Assembly: GCA_046313435.1 (NCBI GenBank)
Contig: JBKBYG010000030.1
Span: forward strand, 1-18,749
Length of the DNA stretch: 18,749 nucleotides
Direction of reading: 5' to 3'
Origin: JBKBYG01 sp046313435
Lineage (GTDB): Bacteria; Pseudomonadota; Alphaproteobacteria; Rickettsiales; Arcanibacteraceae
Of this stretch, positions 1-7,216 are shown in pieces. Below the pieces are notes generated by a model. It had not been told where the DNA came from. It did not search any database and saw only the letters and a program-made list of their open reading frames with translations. Numbering within the stretch: the first letter of the stretch is position 1; each line of letters opens with the position of its first letter. The position numbers and the translations under genes are program-made.

Positions 1-1289
1 AACATTACAAGATCTGAATCTTGTTCAATACTACCCGATTCTCTCAAATCTGATAACAAAGGCCTCTTATCTTCACGCTGTTCAACTGCCCGAGAAAGCT
101 GGGATAAAGCAATTACAGGAATATTAAGTTCTTTTGCTATAGCTTTAAGTCCTTGAGTTACTTCGGAAATTTCTAAAACTCTATTTGATTCGCTGGATTT
201 TGCTGTGCCTCGGATCAATTGTAGATAATCTATAAACATTATGGCCATATTATGTTTTCTTTTTAAACGTCTTGCTCTTGTCCTTACAGCAGAGATTGAA
301 AGCGAAGGTGTATCATCTATAAAAAATGGTAGTCTATATAATTCTTTATTTGCAACTAATATTTTATTAAATCCATCTTCATCAATATGTCCAGATCTTA
401 AAGAAGAGGAATTTACCCCCGATAACATTGAAAGCATACGTGTAGCAAGCTGTTCTGCTGACATTTCAAGTGAAAAGAAGCCAACTGAAGGTAATATATC
501 TTTGCTTTTGTCGTCAGTATTATTTTTGCTAAAATTATGATCAAGATACATACAAGAATTTAAGGCCAAATTAATAGCAAGAGCTGTTTTTCCCATTGAA
601 GGACGACCGGCCAAAATCAGCAAATCTGAGTTTTGAAATCCTCCAAGTAAATGATCTAAATCCAAAAATCCAGTTGAAATGCCTGTGATTTTTTCTTTGC
701 GCTTAAATGCAAGTTGTGCGCGTGTAACAGCATCATTCAATGAAGATTTAAGATGTAAAAACCCGCTATTACCATCAGCTCCTTCGCTTGCAAGTGCAAA
801 TAATTGTTGCTCGGCTTGTTCAATCTGTTCGCTTGCTGTAAGCTCAATTTCTTTATCAAACGCTTCATTAACAATTTCTTCCCCAATTGAAATAAGCTTT
901 CTTCTTATTGATAAATCATATATTAATTTTCCATAATCATAAACATTTACAATATTTGTTGAAAGACCTGCTAAACGCGCAAGATAATTGGCGCCTCCAA
1001 CTTCTTGTAATGCTTCATCTTTATCGAAGTAATTTTTTAAAGTAACGGGAGTAGCAATTATGCCACGTTCACTAAAAATTATTATTGTTTCATAAATTTT
1101 TTTATGCACTGGTTCAAAAAAATGTTCTGCCAGCAAAAAATCACTAACTTTGTTCATTAATTCATTATTTGTTAGAATTACCCCAAGTAATACTTGCTCG
1201 GCTACTATATTTTGAGGTAAGCTTCTTAAAGAATTAAAATTATCATCTATAGTTTCATCTTTTGAAATTTGATTTAGTGTATTTTTCAT
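1..1289 (-). CDS. dnaB: Replicative DNA helicase DnaB (C-terminus beyond window)
   Basis: Ring helicase that unwinds DNA at the replication fork and recruits primase. Reading leftward from the ATG at 1289 gives 429 intact codons. The N-terminal DnaB domain occupies about residues 22-125, with the typical motif LPQNIVAEQVLLG. A linker follows, then the RecA-like ATPase domain from about 195. It holds Walker A GRPSMGKTA (228-236), the catalytic-glutamate segment FFSLEMS (E275), Walker B IMFIDYLQLI (D354), and the LSQLSR and DLRESGSIEQDSD segments. Family members run about 470-500 aa, so roughly the last 50-70 residues lie beyond position 1. A short charged insertion (about residues 250-267) precedes FFSLEMS. 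The gene is divergent from dapF. No strong Shine-Dalgarno is visible. Confidence 0.97.
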   Translation of the reverse strand, partial: MKNTLNQISKDETIDDNFNSLRSLPQNIVAEQVLLGVILTNNELMNKVSDFLLAEHFFEPVHKKIYETIIIFSERGIIATPVTLKNYFDKDEALQEVGGANYLARLAGLSTNIVNVYDYGKLIYDLSIRRKLISIGEEIVNEAFDKEIELTASEQIEQAEQQLFALASEGADGNSGFLHLKSSLNDAVTRAQLAFKRKEKITGISTGFLDLDHLLGGFQNSDLLILAGRPSMGKTALAINLALNSCMYLDHNFSKNNTDDKSKDILPSVGFFSLEMSAEQLATRMLSMLSGVNSSSLRSGHIDEDGFNKILVANKELYRLPFFIDDTPSLSISAVRTRARRLKRKHNMAIMFIDYLQLIRGTAKSSESNRVLEISEVTQGLKAIAKELNIPVIALSQLSRAVEQREDKRPLLSDLRESGSIEQDSDLVM

Positions 1290-1317
1290 ATTTGTGTATC
1301 TTACAAAACAATATTTG

Positions 1318-1345
1318 AATTAGTGGTTTATAATAATTAGTGGTT
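1318..1345. repeat. Direct repeat (AATTAGTGGTT x2) in the dnaB-dapF divergent region
   Basis: Two identical 11-bp copies of AATTAGTGGTT lie at 1318-1328 and 1335-1345, 17 bp start to start. Between them sits TATAAT (1329-1334), which could be a -10 for dapF. No good -35 stands at 16-18 bp from it. The whole dnaB-dapF spacer is 67 bp, so a protein bound to the repeats could affect both genes. The regulatory role is inference. Confidence 0.45.
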
Positions 1346-1356
1346 AAATTAAAAGT

Positions 1357-2187
1357 ATGAATATCATAAATTTCCATAAAATGCATGGATGCGGTAATGA
1401 CTTTGTAATTATTGATAATAGAAAGTATAAACTAAATTTCAGTAAAGAAAAATTAAAATTTCTTGCTGATAGAAATAAAGCTATTGGGTGCGATCAAATT
1501 ATAATAATAGAGGATTTTCCTCAATATGATTGCTTTATGCGTATCTATAATAATGATGGTAATGAAGCAGGAAATTGTGGAAATGCAGCAAGATGTGTGG
1601 TGAGTCTTTTAGCTCAAGATTCATTTGAATCAAATTTAGAAAAAGAGATTATTTTTAAAATTAAAACTATTAATAGCTCTTTGCAAGCTATCTATTATGA
1701 TAATAAAATTATTAGTATAGATATGGGCAAGCCGAAATTTGATTGGGTTGATATACCTCTTACTTTAGCATGTGATACTTCAAATATAGTTATTGAAAGT
1801 GAATTGCCTCCGGGATTTGTACTTAATATTGGTAATCCTCATATAGTTTATTTTGTTGAGGATATTGATAGTATAAATATCACTCATTTAGGAAAAAAAA
1901 TTGAAAATCATAATTTATTTAAAGAAAAAATTAATGTGAATTTTGTCCAAATCATTTCAAATTCTGAAATTATTTTAAAAACTTGGGAAAGGGGAGCAGG
2001 TTTAACATTAGCATGTGGAACAGGCGCTTGTGCTGCTACAGTAGCTGCAGTAATAACAAAGAATTTACAAAGGAAACTTAGAGTAAACTTACGTGGAGGA
2101 GTATTAAATATAGAATTTCATAAAAATAACCATATATTTATGCAAGGAGAAGCAATATATGTGTTTAAAGGAGAAATTTTAATTTAA
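1357..2187 (+). CDS. dapF: Diaminopimelate epimerase
   Basis: Cofactor-independent epimerase converting LL- to meso-diaminopimelate, used for lysine and for peptidoglycan cross-links in the cytoplasm. At 276 aa it has normal length. It contains the N-terminal motif KMHGCGNDFV (residues 8-17) and both catalytic cysteine motifs. These are NEAGNCGNAARC, with the predicted first catalytic thiol C74, and LACGTGACA, with the second, C220. Substrate-binding segments GNPH (159-162) and ERGAG (211-215) are also present. The start is the first ATG after the divergent promoter region; upstream sequence gives only a weak Shine-Dalgarno. It ends 5 bp before the convergent response-regulator stop, with no clear terminator. 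Its presence suggests the organism still makes meso-DAP. Confidence 0.97.
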   Translation: MNIINFHKMHGCGNDFVIIDNRKYKLNFSKEKLKFLADRNKAIGCDQIIIIEDFPQYDCFMRIYNNDGNEAGNCGNAARCVVSLLAQDSFESNLEKEIIFKIKTINSSLQAIYYDNKIISIDMGKPKFDWVDIPLTLACDTSNIVIESELPPGFVLNIGNPHIVYFVEDIDSINITHLGKKIENHNLFKEKINVNFVQIISNSEIILKTWERGAGLTLACGTGACAATVAAVITKNLQRKLRVNLRGGVLNIEFHKNNHIFMQGEAIYVFKGEILI

Positions 2188-2192
2188 TATAA

Positions 2193-2687
2193 TTACACTA
2201 ATATATCTTCGTTATTAAAAGTTTTACTTAATACGGATAATAGTAACTTTTTGTCAAAAGGTTTACTTAAAAAGTTTTTAGCCCCAAATTTTAAAGCTTT
2301 ACTTATATCAGAATAATTATAACTTGCTGTTTGGATTATTACAGGGACCTTACATCCAATTTTATTAAGTTCTTGAATAACTTCGATACCACTTAAATCT
2401 GGCATCATTAAATCCAATAATATTATATCAATTGTATTTGGATGATCGATGATATATTGTATTCCATCTCTACCGCTAGATGTTTTGATTACTTCATATT
2501 CAGTGTTAAATAAAGACATTTCAAGTGCAGTAAGGCAAGCTTCTTCATCATCAATTAGTAATAACCTATATTTGGTAACTGAATTACTTTTCATATTATT
2601 TTTACTTAAGTTCGCAGAATTACTTTTTGGGATTTGCTTATTAGAAAAATCTTTTGAGTTCTTAATCATAATCCTATTAAACTCCAT
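2193..2687 (-). CDS. Single-domain response regulator (CheY-like) with N-terminal extension
   Basis: A receiver domain spans about residues 40-160 of 164. The acidic pair is D46/D47, the phosphoacceptor D92 (LLDLMMPD), the switch threonine T120 and the conserved lysine K142 in SKPF. No output domain follows, so it probably acts by protein-protein contact or in a phosphorelay. The first 38 residues are rich in Asn, Ser and Lys and low in complexity. The start is uncertain. The ATG at 2687 has little Shine-Dalgarno and would lie about 3 nt from the predicted transcription start. The in-frame ATG at 2669 (M7) is preceded by AGGATT, and M32 is a third option. The gene is convergent with dapF and divergent from mtaB. 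No kinase is adjacent; the kinases at 12943 and 16335 are candidate partners. Confidence 0.9.
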   Translation of the reverse strand: MEFNRIMIKNSKDFSNKQIPKSNSANLSKNNMKSNSVTKYRLLLIDDEEACLTALEMSLFNTEYEVIKTSSGRDGIQYIIDHPNTIDIILLDLMMPDLSGIEVIQELNKIGCKVPVIIQTASYNYSDISKALKFGAKNFLSKPFDKKLLLSVLSKTFNNEDILV

Positions 2688-2696
2688 TTACAGGTT

Positions 2697-2725
2697 ATTA
2701 TAAAAAATTATTATATTTATGTCTT
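2697..2725 (-). promoter_or_regulatory. Candidate promoter for the 2193-2687 response regulator
   Basis: On the minus strand, AAGACA (2725-2720) is followed after 17 bp by a consensus TATAAT (2702-2697). A perfect TTGACA lies just upstream (2733-2728), but its 17-bp partner TAATTT is weak. The TATAAT would start transcription near 2690, almost on the first ATG. That favours an internal start codon. Confidence 0.4.
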
Positions 2726-2814
2726 TTTGTCAAGAATATAAGAAGGCTTTATTAGAAAATTAAGATTTGTCAGTAAGTTTTAAATAAAAATAACTTATTG
2801 AATAATTAAAATGT

Positions 2815-2843
2815 TTGAAAAATTAAATAGTTTTTAATATAAT
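2815..2843 (+). promoter_or_regulatory. Sigma-70 promoter of mtaB-ftsY
   Basis: TTGAAA (2815-2820), a 17-bp spacer and a perfect TATAAT (2838-2843) make a near-consensus vegetative promoter. The expected transcription start is near 2850, giving a leader of about 38 nt. An AAGGA Shine-Dalgarno (about 2874-2878) stands before the mtaB ATG. Confidence 0.75.
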
Positions 2844-2887
2844 GCTAAATCTTTAAAAACAAATTATATTTAAAAGGATAGAAATCA

Positions 2888-4141
2888 ATGTCCTCTCCAG
2901 AAATAATTACTTTCGGATGTAGGTTAAACATATATGAAAGTGAAGTGATAAAAGAGGTCTCTAACAAGGCTGCTTCAAATTCTATAATATTTAATACTTG
3001 TGCTGTAACAAAAGAAGCTGAAAGGCAAGCGCGTCAAGCTATAAGAGCTGCAAAAAGAAAGAATCCAGACATGAAAATAATAGTTACTGGATGCGCGGCT
3101 CAACTTAATCCTTCGCAATTTGCAGATATGCCTGAAGTGGATTTAGTTATTGGAAACGAAGAAAAGTTGAAAAGTGAAAGTTATATTTTACAAAATTTAA
3201 ATGATAATGCAGAAAAAATTTTTGTTAATGATATAATGTCTGTTAAGGAGACTGCGGGACATTTAATAACTAGTTTTGAAGGTAGGGTAAGAGCTTTTGT
3301 ACAGATCCAAAATGGCTGCAATCATAGATGTACATTCTGTACTATTCCATTTGCAAGAGGAAATAGTAGAAGTGTTCCAGTTGGAGAAATTGTAACTCAA
3401 GTAAAAAAATTACTAGATATAGGATATAAAGAAATAGTGCTAACAGGTGTTGATATTAGTGACTATGGTTTAGATTTGCCAGGGCAACCAAGCCTTGCTA
3501 ATATGATTAAAAGACTATTTAAATTTGTACCCAATTTATTGAGATTAAGGCTTTCTTCGATTGATGTGGCTGAAATCGATGAAGAATTATTAGAATTAAT
3601 TGCACATGATCAAAAAATTATGCCTCATATACATATAAGTCTACAAGCAGGGGATAATATGATCTTAAAAAGAATGAAGAGAAGACATAATCGTGAAATG
3701 GTTATCGAATTTTGTCAAACATTAAAAAAAATACGACCAAATATTGCATTTGGAGCCGATATAATCGCTGGATTCCCAACAGAAACAGAAGAAATGTTTA
3801 GAAATAGCTTAGAGCTAGTGACAGAAGCTTCACTTCAATATTTGCACGTGTTTCCTTATTCAGAGAGAGAAGGTACACCTGCAGCTAGAATGCCACAAAT
3901 TGAAAAAAAAATTAGAAAAGAACGTGCAGCAATGCTTCGAGAGGCAGGCAATAATGAATTAAATAAATTCCTTAATTCTCAGATAAATACACACGTAAAA
4001 GTTTTAATGGAAACTGAAAAACAAGGTAGGGCAGAAAATTTTACACAAGTAATATTAAATAATTCTTTTAATGTTGGAAATCTTATTGATGCAACAATTA
4101 TTGGAATTGAAAATGGAAATTTAATAGCAAAAACTAATTGA
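2888..4141 (+). CDS. mtaB: tRNA t6A37 methylthiotransferase MtaB (radical SAM)
   Basis: Methylthiotransferase that converts t6A at position 37 of ANN-decoding tRNAs to ms2t6A, using two [4Fe-4S] clusters and S-adenosylmethionine. The 417-aa protein shows the N-terminal UPF0004 domain with its three cluster cysteines, C11 (TFGCRLN), C38 (NTCAVT) and C69 (VTGCAAQ). The radical-SAM CxxxCxxC motif follows, at C144, C148 and C151 (NGCNHRCTFC). A TRAM-type RNA-binding tail covers about residues 364-417. The TFGCRLN form and NTCAVT fit MtaB better than MiaB or RimO. It is the first gene of an operon; ftsY starts 9 bp after its stop. The start is supported by AAGGA upstream. Confidence 0.92.
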   Translation: MSSPEIITFGCRLNIYESEVIKEVSNKAASNSIIFNTCAVTKEAERQARQAIRAAKRKNPDMKIIVTGCAAQLNPSQFADMPEVDLVIGNEEKLKSESYILQNLNDNAEKIFVNDIMSVKETAGHLITSFEGRVRAFVQIQNGCNHRCTFCTIPFARGNSRSVPVGEIVTQVKKLLDIGYKEIVLTGVDISDYGLDLPGQPSLANMIKRLFKFVPNLLRLRLSSIDVAEIDEELLELIAHDQKIMPHIHISLQAGDNMILKRMKRRHNREMVIEFCQTLKKIRPNIAFGADIIAGFPTETEEMFRNSLELVTEASLQYLHVFPYSEREGTPAARMPQIEKKIRKERAAMLREAGNNELNKFLNSQINTHVKVLMETEKQGRAENFTQVILNNSFNVGNLIDATIIGIENGNLIAKTN

Positions 4142-4150
4142 AGTATAATT

Positions 4151-5068
4151 ATGAAAACTTGGTTTAATAAATTAAAGGAAGGCTTAAGTAAAACTTCAAA
4201 TAAAATAAATGAAGGTATTTCTAATATTTTTACTAAAAGTAAACTTGATAAAGAAACTATTACTGAATTAGAAGAATTACTTTTATCGAGCGATATTGGT
4301 ATCGAAGCAACTTCTAAAATAATTGATTCTATTTCTAAAGATAGATTTGATAAGGAAATAACAATTGAACAAATCAAAATTGATTTAACAAAAGCAATCG
4401 AAAATTTAATTGTTAATTTGGAAAAACCTTTAGACACAGATTTTAAAAATGGATTAAATATTGTTTTGGTATGCGGAGTTAATGGCAATGGGAAGACTAC
4501 AACAATTGGGAAATTAGCAAATTACTATAAACATATGGGTAAAAAAGTTGCAGTTGCAGCTTGTGATACTTTTCGTGCTGCAGCAGTTAGTCAGCTTAAA
4601 ATCTGGGCAGAGAGAGCAAATATTAAATTTATAAGCGGAAATGAAAATGCAGATCCTGCAAGTGTTGCATATGAAGCAGTCGAGGCAGCAATAAAAGAAG
4701 AAGTAGAAATTCTTTTTATTGATACAGCGGGAAGATTACATAATAAATCTAACTTAATGGAGGAATTAAGTAAGATTGTGAGAGTTATCAAAAAGCTTGA
4801 CCCTGACGCACCTCATCAAACAATATTAGTTGTGGATGCTACTACTGGTCAAAATGCTAATTTACAAGTTGAAAATTTCAATAAAGCTGTAAATTTAACC
4901 GGCCTTGTGATTACAAAATTAGATGGTACTGCAAGAGCAGGTGTTCTTATCAATCTTTCATACAAATATAAATTACCTGTTGTCGCAATAGGTGTAGGGG
5001 AAGGAATTGAAGATTTGAGACCTTTTAATGCACAAGAATTTGCAATGAATTTAATAGGAGTTAACTAA
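4151..5068 (+). CDS. ftsY: Signal recognition particle receptor FtsY
   Basis: GTPase receptor that docks SRP-ribosome complexes at the inner membrane for co-translational insertion of membrane proteins. At 305 aa it is the short form: an N domain (about residues 1-95) and a G domain, without the long acidic A domain of the E. coli protein. Nucleotide motifs are GVNGNGKTTT (G1, 109-118), DTFRAAA (139-145), DTAGR (191-195) and TKLDGTARAG (255-264). The usual form of the last motif is TKLDGTA(K/R)GG, so A263 replaces a glycine. It is translated with mtaB from the same transcript. A weak hairpin follows at 5115-5134. Confidence 0.96.
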   Translation: MKTWFNKLKEGLSKTSNKINEGISNIFTKSKLDKETITELEELLLSSDIGIEATSKIIDSISKDRFDKEITIEQIKIDLTKAIENLIVNLEKPLDTDFKNGLNIVLVCGVNGNGKTTTIGKLANYYKHMGKKVAVAACDTFRAAAVSQLKIWAERANIKFISGNENADPASVAYEAVEAAIKEEVEILFIDTAGRLHNKSNLMEELSKIVRVIKKLDPDAPHQTILVVDATTGQNANLQVENFNKAVNLTGLVITKLDGTARAGVLINLSYKYKLPVVAIGVGEGIEDLRPFNAQEFAMNLIGVN

Positions 5069-5114
5069 TATTAAATAGTCTTAGTAAAGTAAAGTAAAAT
5101 AATATGAGTTTTTT

Positions 5115-5134
5115 AGAGAAAACAGAGTATCTCT
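5115..5134 (+). terminator. Weak possible terminator after ftsY
   Basis: A 5-bp stem AGAGA/TCTCT (5115-5119 with 5130-5134) and a 10-nt loop run into TTATTT. The stem is short and has only two G-C pairs. It is the only terminator-like structure I see between ftsY and dksA. Confidence 0.25.
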
Positions 5135-5220
5135 TTATTTAAAATTTATAAAATTATCTATAAGTTTTCTACATTAATTCTGATGACTCTATTTTATCAA
5201 CAAATTTAAGGACTAATAAA

Positions 5221-5640
5221 ATGAATTTTGAAAATGTTTTAGATTCTGCTTCAGAAAATTATAAACCTACAGAATCAGAAGAATATATGAACCCACAAAT
5301 GTTAAATTATTTCAAATCTAAATTGGATCGCTGGAGAGATGAACTTATAGAAGAATCTAAGAATGAGCAAAATATAATAGCAAGTAAAACTAGTAGAGAG
5401 CCGGATCATGTTGATGAAGCTGTTATTGAACAGGATAGAATTGTAGATTTTTATATTGTTGATAGAGATGTGGATTTGTTACATAAAATTGATATGGCTC
5501 TCGAGCGAATAGAAAATGGAGAGTATGGGTATTGTGAAGAAACAGGAAATGTTATAGGAATAAAAAGGCTTGAAGCTTGGCCAATTGCTAATTTAACTGT
5601 TGAAGTACAAGCAAAAAAAGAGCATATGGAACATATATGA
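5221..5640 (+). CDS. dksA: DksA/TraR-family transcription factor with one zinc-finger cysteine
   Basis: RNA polymerase secondary-channel factor that, with ppGpp, tunes rRNA and amino-acid promoters. The 139-aa protein has the long coiled-coil hairpin (about residues 28-100). Its tip residues D62, D65 and A67 (PDHVDEA) match the DxxDxA functional motif. The C-terminal globular segment reads GEYGYCEETGNVIG. Only C105 of the usual four zinc-binding cysteines remains: the CxxC partner is T108, and neither cysteine of the second pair (ANLTVEVQ) is present. Reduced-cysteine DksA forms are known in alphaproteobacteria and as DksA2 of Pseudomonas, so this is probably functional without zinc. AAGGA sits 8 nt before the ATG. 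The gene is monocistronic and closed by the hairpin at 5643-5676. Confidence 0.9.
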   Translation: MNFENVLDSASENYKPTESEEYMNPQMLNYFKSKLDRWRDELIEESKNEQNIIASKTSREPDHVDEAVIEQDRIVDFYIVDRDVDLLHKIDMALERIENGEYGYCEETGNVIGIKRLEAWPIANLTVEVQAKKEHMEHI

Positions 5641-5642
5641 TA

Positions 5643-5676
5643 AATAAGTAGATAGATTAAAATCTATCTACTTATT
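5643..5676. terminator. Bidirectional terminator between dksA and the DUF2383 gene
   Basis: A perfect 16-bp inverted repeat, AATAAGTAGATAGATT with its complement, is separated by only 2 nt. It fills the 41-bp gap between two convergent genes. The right arm ends in TTATT followed by A-runs, so transcripts in either direction end in a short U-containing stem base. The placement supports two-way termination. Confidence 0.75.
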
Positions 5677-5681
5677 AAAAA

Positions 5682-6131
5682 CTACATACTATCCAAAGTA
5701 TCTCTGATCCATGCACGGTGTCTTCTTTCATCATCAAGGGCATGAATTAAAGCTTGTTTCAAATCATCAGGTGCATTTTCGTGATTTGTAAGTCTTTCAT
5801 ATGCTTTATTAGTATCATCTTCATTAGTTCCCATTGCTATAAGTATGGCTTTGTCATTAATTAAGCCGGCAATAATAACTTTGCCTTTTGTAAGTATATG
5901 TTTAAGATCAAAATCTCTTGGTAAATCATTTCCTGCTTCGCTAAGTATACTTGTTAACAATGTTTTATGACGATTATGATCTGCTAAAAAATCTTGAAAT
6001 CTTGCCTTATATTCAGCGTTTTCTAACCTTTCAATAGCTGTTTCATATGCATCAATTGCATCATTCTCTAGCTGTAACATTTCAGCAATTGCTTTGTAAA
6101 AATCTGTCTGAGTTCCTACCAATGTTGTCAT
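5682..6131 (-). CDS. Ferritin-like four-helix-bundle protein, DUF2383 (PA2169-type)
   Basis: 149 aa, with no signal peptide and no cysteine. The protein is helical and resembles the DUF2383 family: two helices with LENDAIDAYETAIE and FQDFLADHNRH, a glycine-containing break near residue 67, then two more helices. Potential metal-binding residues E22, E30, H52, H55, E112, E135 and H138 (DDERRHRAW) are spaced as in ferritin-like bundles. A bound metal is inference. The family role is not settled; members often accompany stress genes. A strong Shine-Dalgarno (AGGAGA, 7 nt before the ATG) fixes the start. It is divergent from the Hsp20 operon across 223 bp, which suggests joint stress control. Confidence 0.72.
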   Translation of the reverse strand: MTTLVGTQTDFYKAIAEMLQLENDAIDAYETAIERLENAEYKARFQDFLADHNRHKTLLTSILSEAGNDLPRDFDLKHILTKGKVIIAGLINDKAILIAMGTNEDDTNKAYERLTNHENAPDDLKQALIHALDDERRHRAWIRDTLDSM

Positions 6132-6258
6132 TATATGTCTCCTAATTTAATGAAATTTGAGTTTAAATATAGCAAATGTCTTTATAAAAAATAAATATTG
6201 AATCGCGTTAAAAATATAAATTTTTAATAAATATTAATAAATAATTTAAGAGGATTTT

Positions 6259-6289
6259 TAGAAATTTATATAAAATTTATAAATTTCTA
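6259..6289. repeat. 12-bp inverted repeat between the DUF2383 gene and the Hsp20 operon
   Basis: TAGAAATTTATA (6259-6270) and its exact complement (6278-6289) are separated by 7 bp, in the middle of the 223-bp divergent spacer. It could be an operator or a hairpin in the leader of the rightward operon. Long A/T-only dyads arise easily by chance in such DNA, though this one includes a matched G/C pair. I could not assign convincing -35/-10 boxes here to either gene. Confidence 0.45.
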
Positions 6290-6354
6290 TTTTATATATA
6301 TAGAAAATATACTTTAAACTGTTTTAGGATGTTTAATAACATGAAAATATAGGT

Positions 6355-6630
6355 ATGAAAATGACAAATCAATTTAATAATTTTTCTGATATAAGTTTTA
6401 ACTTTGCAAAAGAATTTAATAAAATATTTTCAAGTATTTCTCATAAAGGCCCTGAAGAAGAACCTAATATATCACCGATAGAAATACCGGACGAGCCTTA
6501 TTTAGAAGTTAATGAGGAGGAAAGAAATGTTATTGAAAAAAGAATTAATGAATATCCAGAAGAGTTACCAGACAGTAAAATTGACGAAATAAATGGTAAT
6601 TCACCCAAGGAATTTCCAGATAATATATAA
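6355..6630 (+). CDS. Small acidic hypothetical protein
   Basis: I do not recognise this 91-aa protein. The first 30 residues are hydrophobic/aromatic and Asn-rich (NQFNNFSDISFNF). The rest is strongly acidic, with repeated proline-acid phrases (EIPDEPYLE, EYPEELPDS, PKEFPDN). It has no cysteine, no membrane segment and no signal peptide, and is likely mostly disordered. The ATG at 6355 is 3 nt from AGG, while the in-frame ATG at 6361 (third codon) is about 9 nt away and better spaced, so the true start may be 6361. It is the first gene of the Hsp20-PRTase-esterase operon, 46 bp before hsp20. That position and the presence of a ribosome site suggest a real gene. Confidence 0.6.
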   Translation: MKMTNQFNNFSDISFNFAKEFNKIFSSISHKGPEEEPNISPIEIPDEPYLEVNEEERNVIEKRINEYPEELPDSKIDEINGNSPKEFPDNI

Positions 6631-6676
6631 GCCACGAAATTAATACTTAGAGCTGTGAAAAAATAAAGAGGTTAAT

Positions 6677-7192
6677 ATGGAAACAAAAGATTTAATGCCG
6701 CAAAATTGGTTTAGAAAGAAAGATAAATGGGGAGATTTAAGATCTCATAAAGATGAATATTTTACATCTGATTTATATAAAGACATTGAAAAAATTTTTA
6801 AAAATTTTACGCGCGAATGGGATCATTCAAGTTATTTGCATCCTAAAAATTACAGTGAAAAATCTTTTATTTCACCAAAGATTGACCTTTCTGAAACAGA
6901 AAATGCAATAGTAATTGAGGCTGAATTACCAGGTGTAAAAGAAGAGGATCTTGATATTACTGTTTCGAAAGATAATATACTTCATATTAAAGGTAAAAGA
7001 GAGACATTTATAAATAATGAGAACCGTAATTACTATATTACAGAAAGATCATACGGATCCTTTGAACGGCAAATAGCGCTTCCTGACTATTGTGATAATA
7101 ATAACATAGATGCAAATTTTAAGGATGGAATATTATATATCAAAATATCAAGAAAAGCGCCAATTGAGGGTGATTTAAAAAAATTATGTTAA
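6677..7192 (+). CDS. Small heat shock protein, Hsp20/alpha-crystallin family
   Basis: ATP-independent holdase that binds unfolding proteins. In this 171-aa protein the alpha-crystallin domain spans about residues 65-160. It includes PKIDLSETENAIVIEAELPGVKEED, with the family's P-G-V turn, the ILHIKGKRE strand, YGSFERQIALP, and the closing FKDGILYIKI (148-157). The N-terminal 60 residues are unusually polar and charged (WFRKKDKWGDLRSHKDEY). The tail after the domain is short and lacks a clear I-x-I/V motif, so its oligomer contacts may differ from the classic ones. AGAGG 6-7 nt before the ATG is a strong ribosome site. It sits in a same-strand run with the acidic protein upstream and a phosphoribosyltransferase 24 bp downstream. 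Confidence 0.93.
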   Translation: METKDLMPQNWFRKKDKWGDLRSHKDEYFTSDLYKDIEKIFKNFTREWDHSSYLHPKNYSEKSFISPKIDLSETENAIVIEAELPGVKEEDLDITVSKDNILHIKGKRETFINNENRNYYITERSYGSFERQIALPDYCDNNNIDANFKDGILYIKISRKAPIEGDLKKLC

Positions 7193-7216
7193 ATAAATAA
7201 TTTATTAGCACATGAA

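Noticed and set aside
241..936. Two plus-strand open frames of 99 and 85 aa
   Set aside because: Both are antisense to dnaB, whose frame carries intact helicase motifs through this stretch.
3979..4488. 169-aa minus-strand open frame
   Set aside because: Antisense across the mtaB-ftsY junction; both sense genes are well supported and the frame has no recognisable domain.
5082..5098. AGTAA repeated three times after ftsY
   Set aside because: Too short a tandem repeat to mean anything in DNA of this composition.
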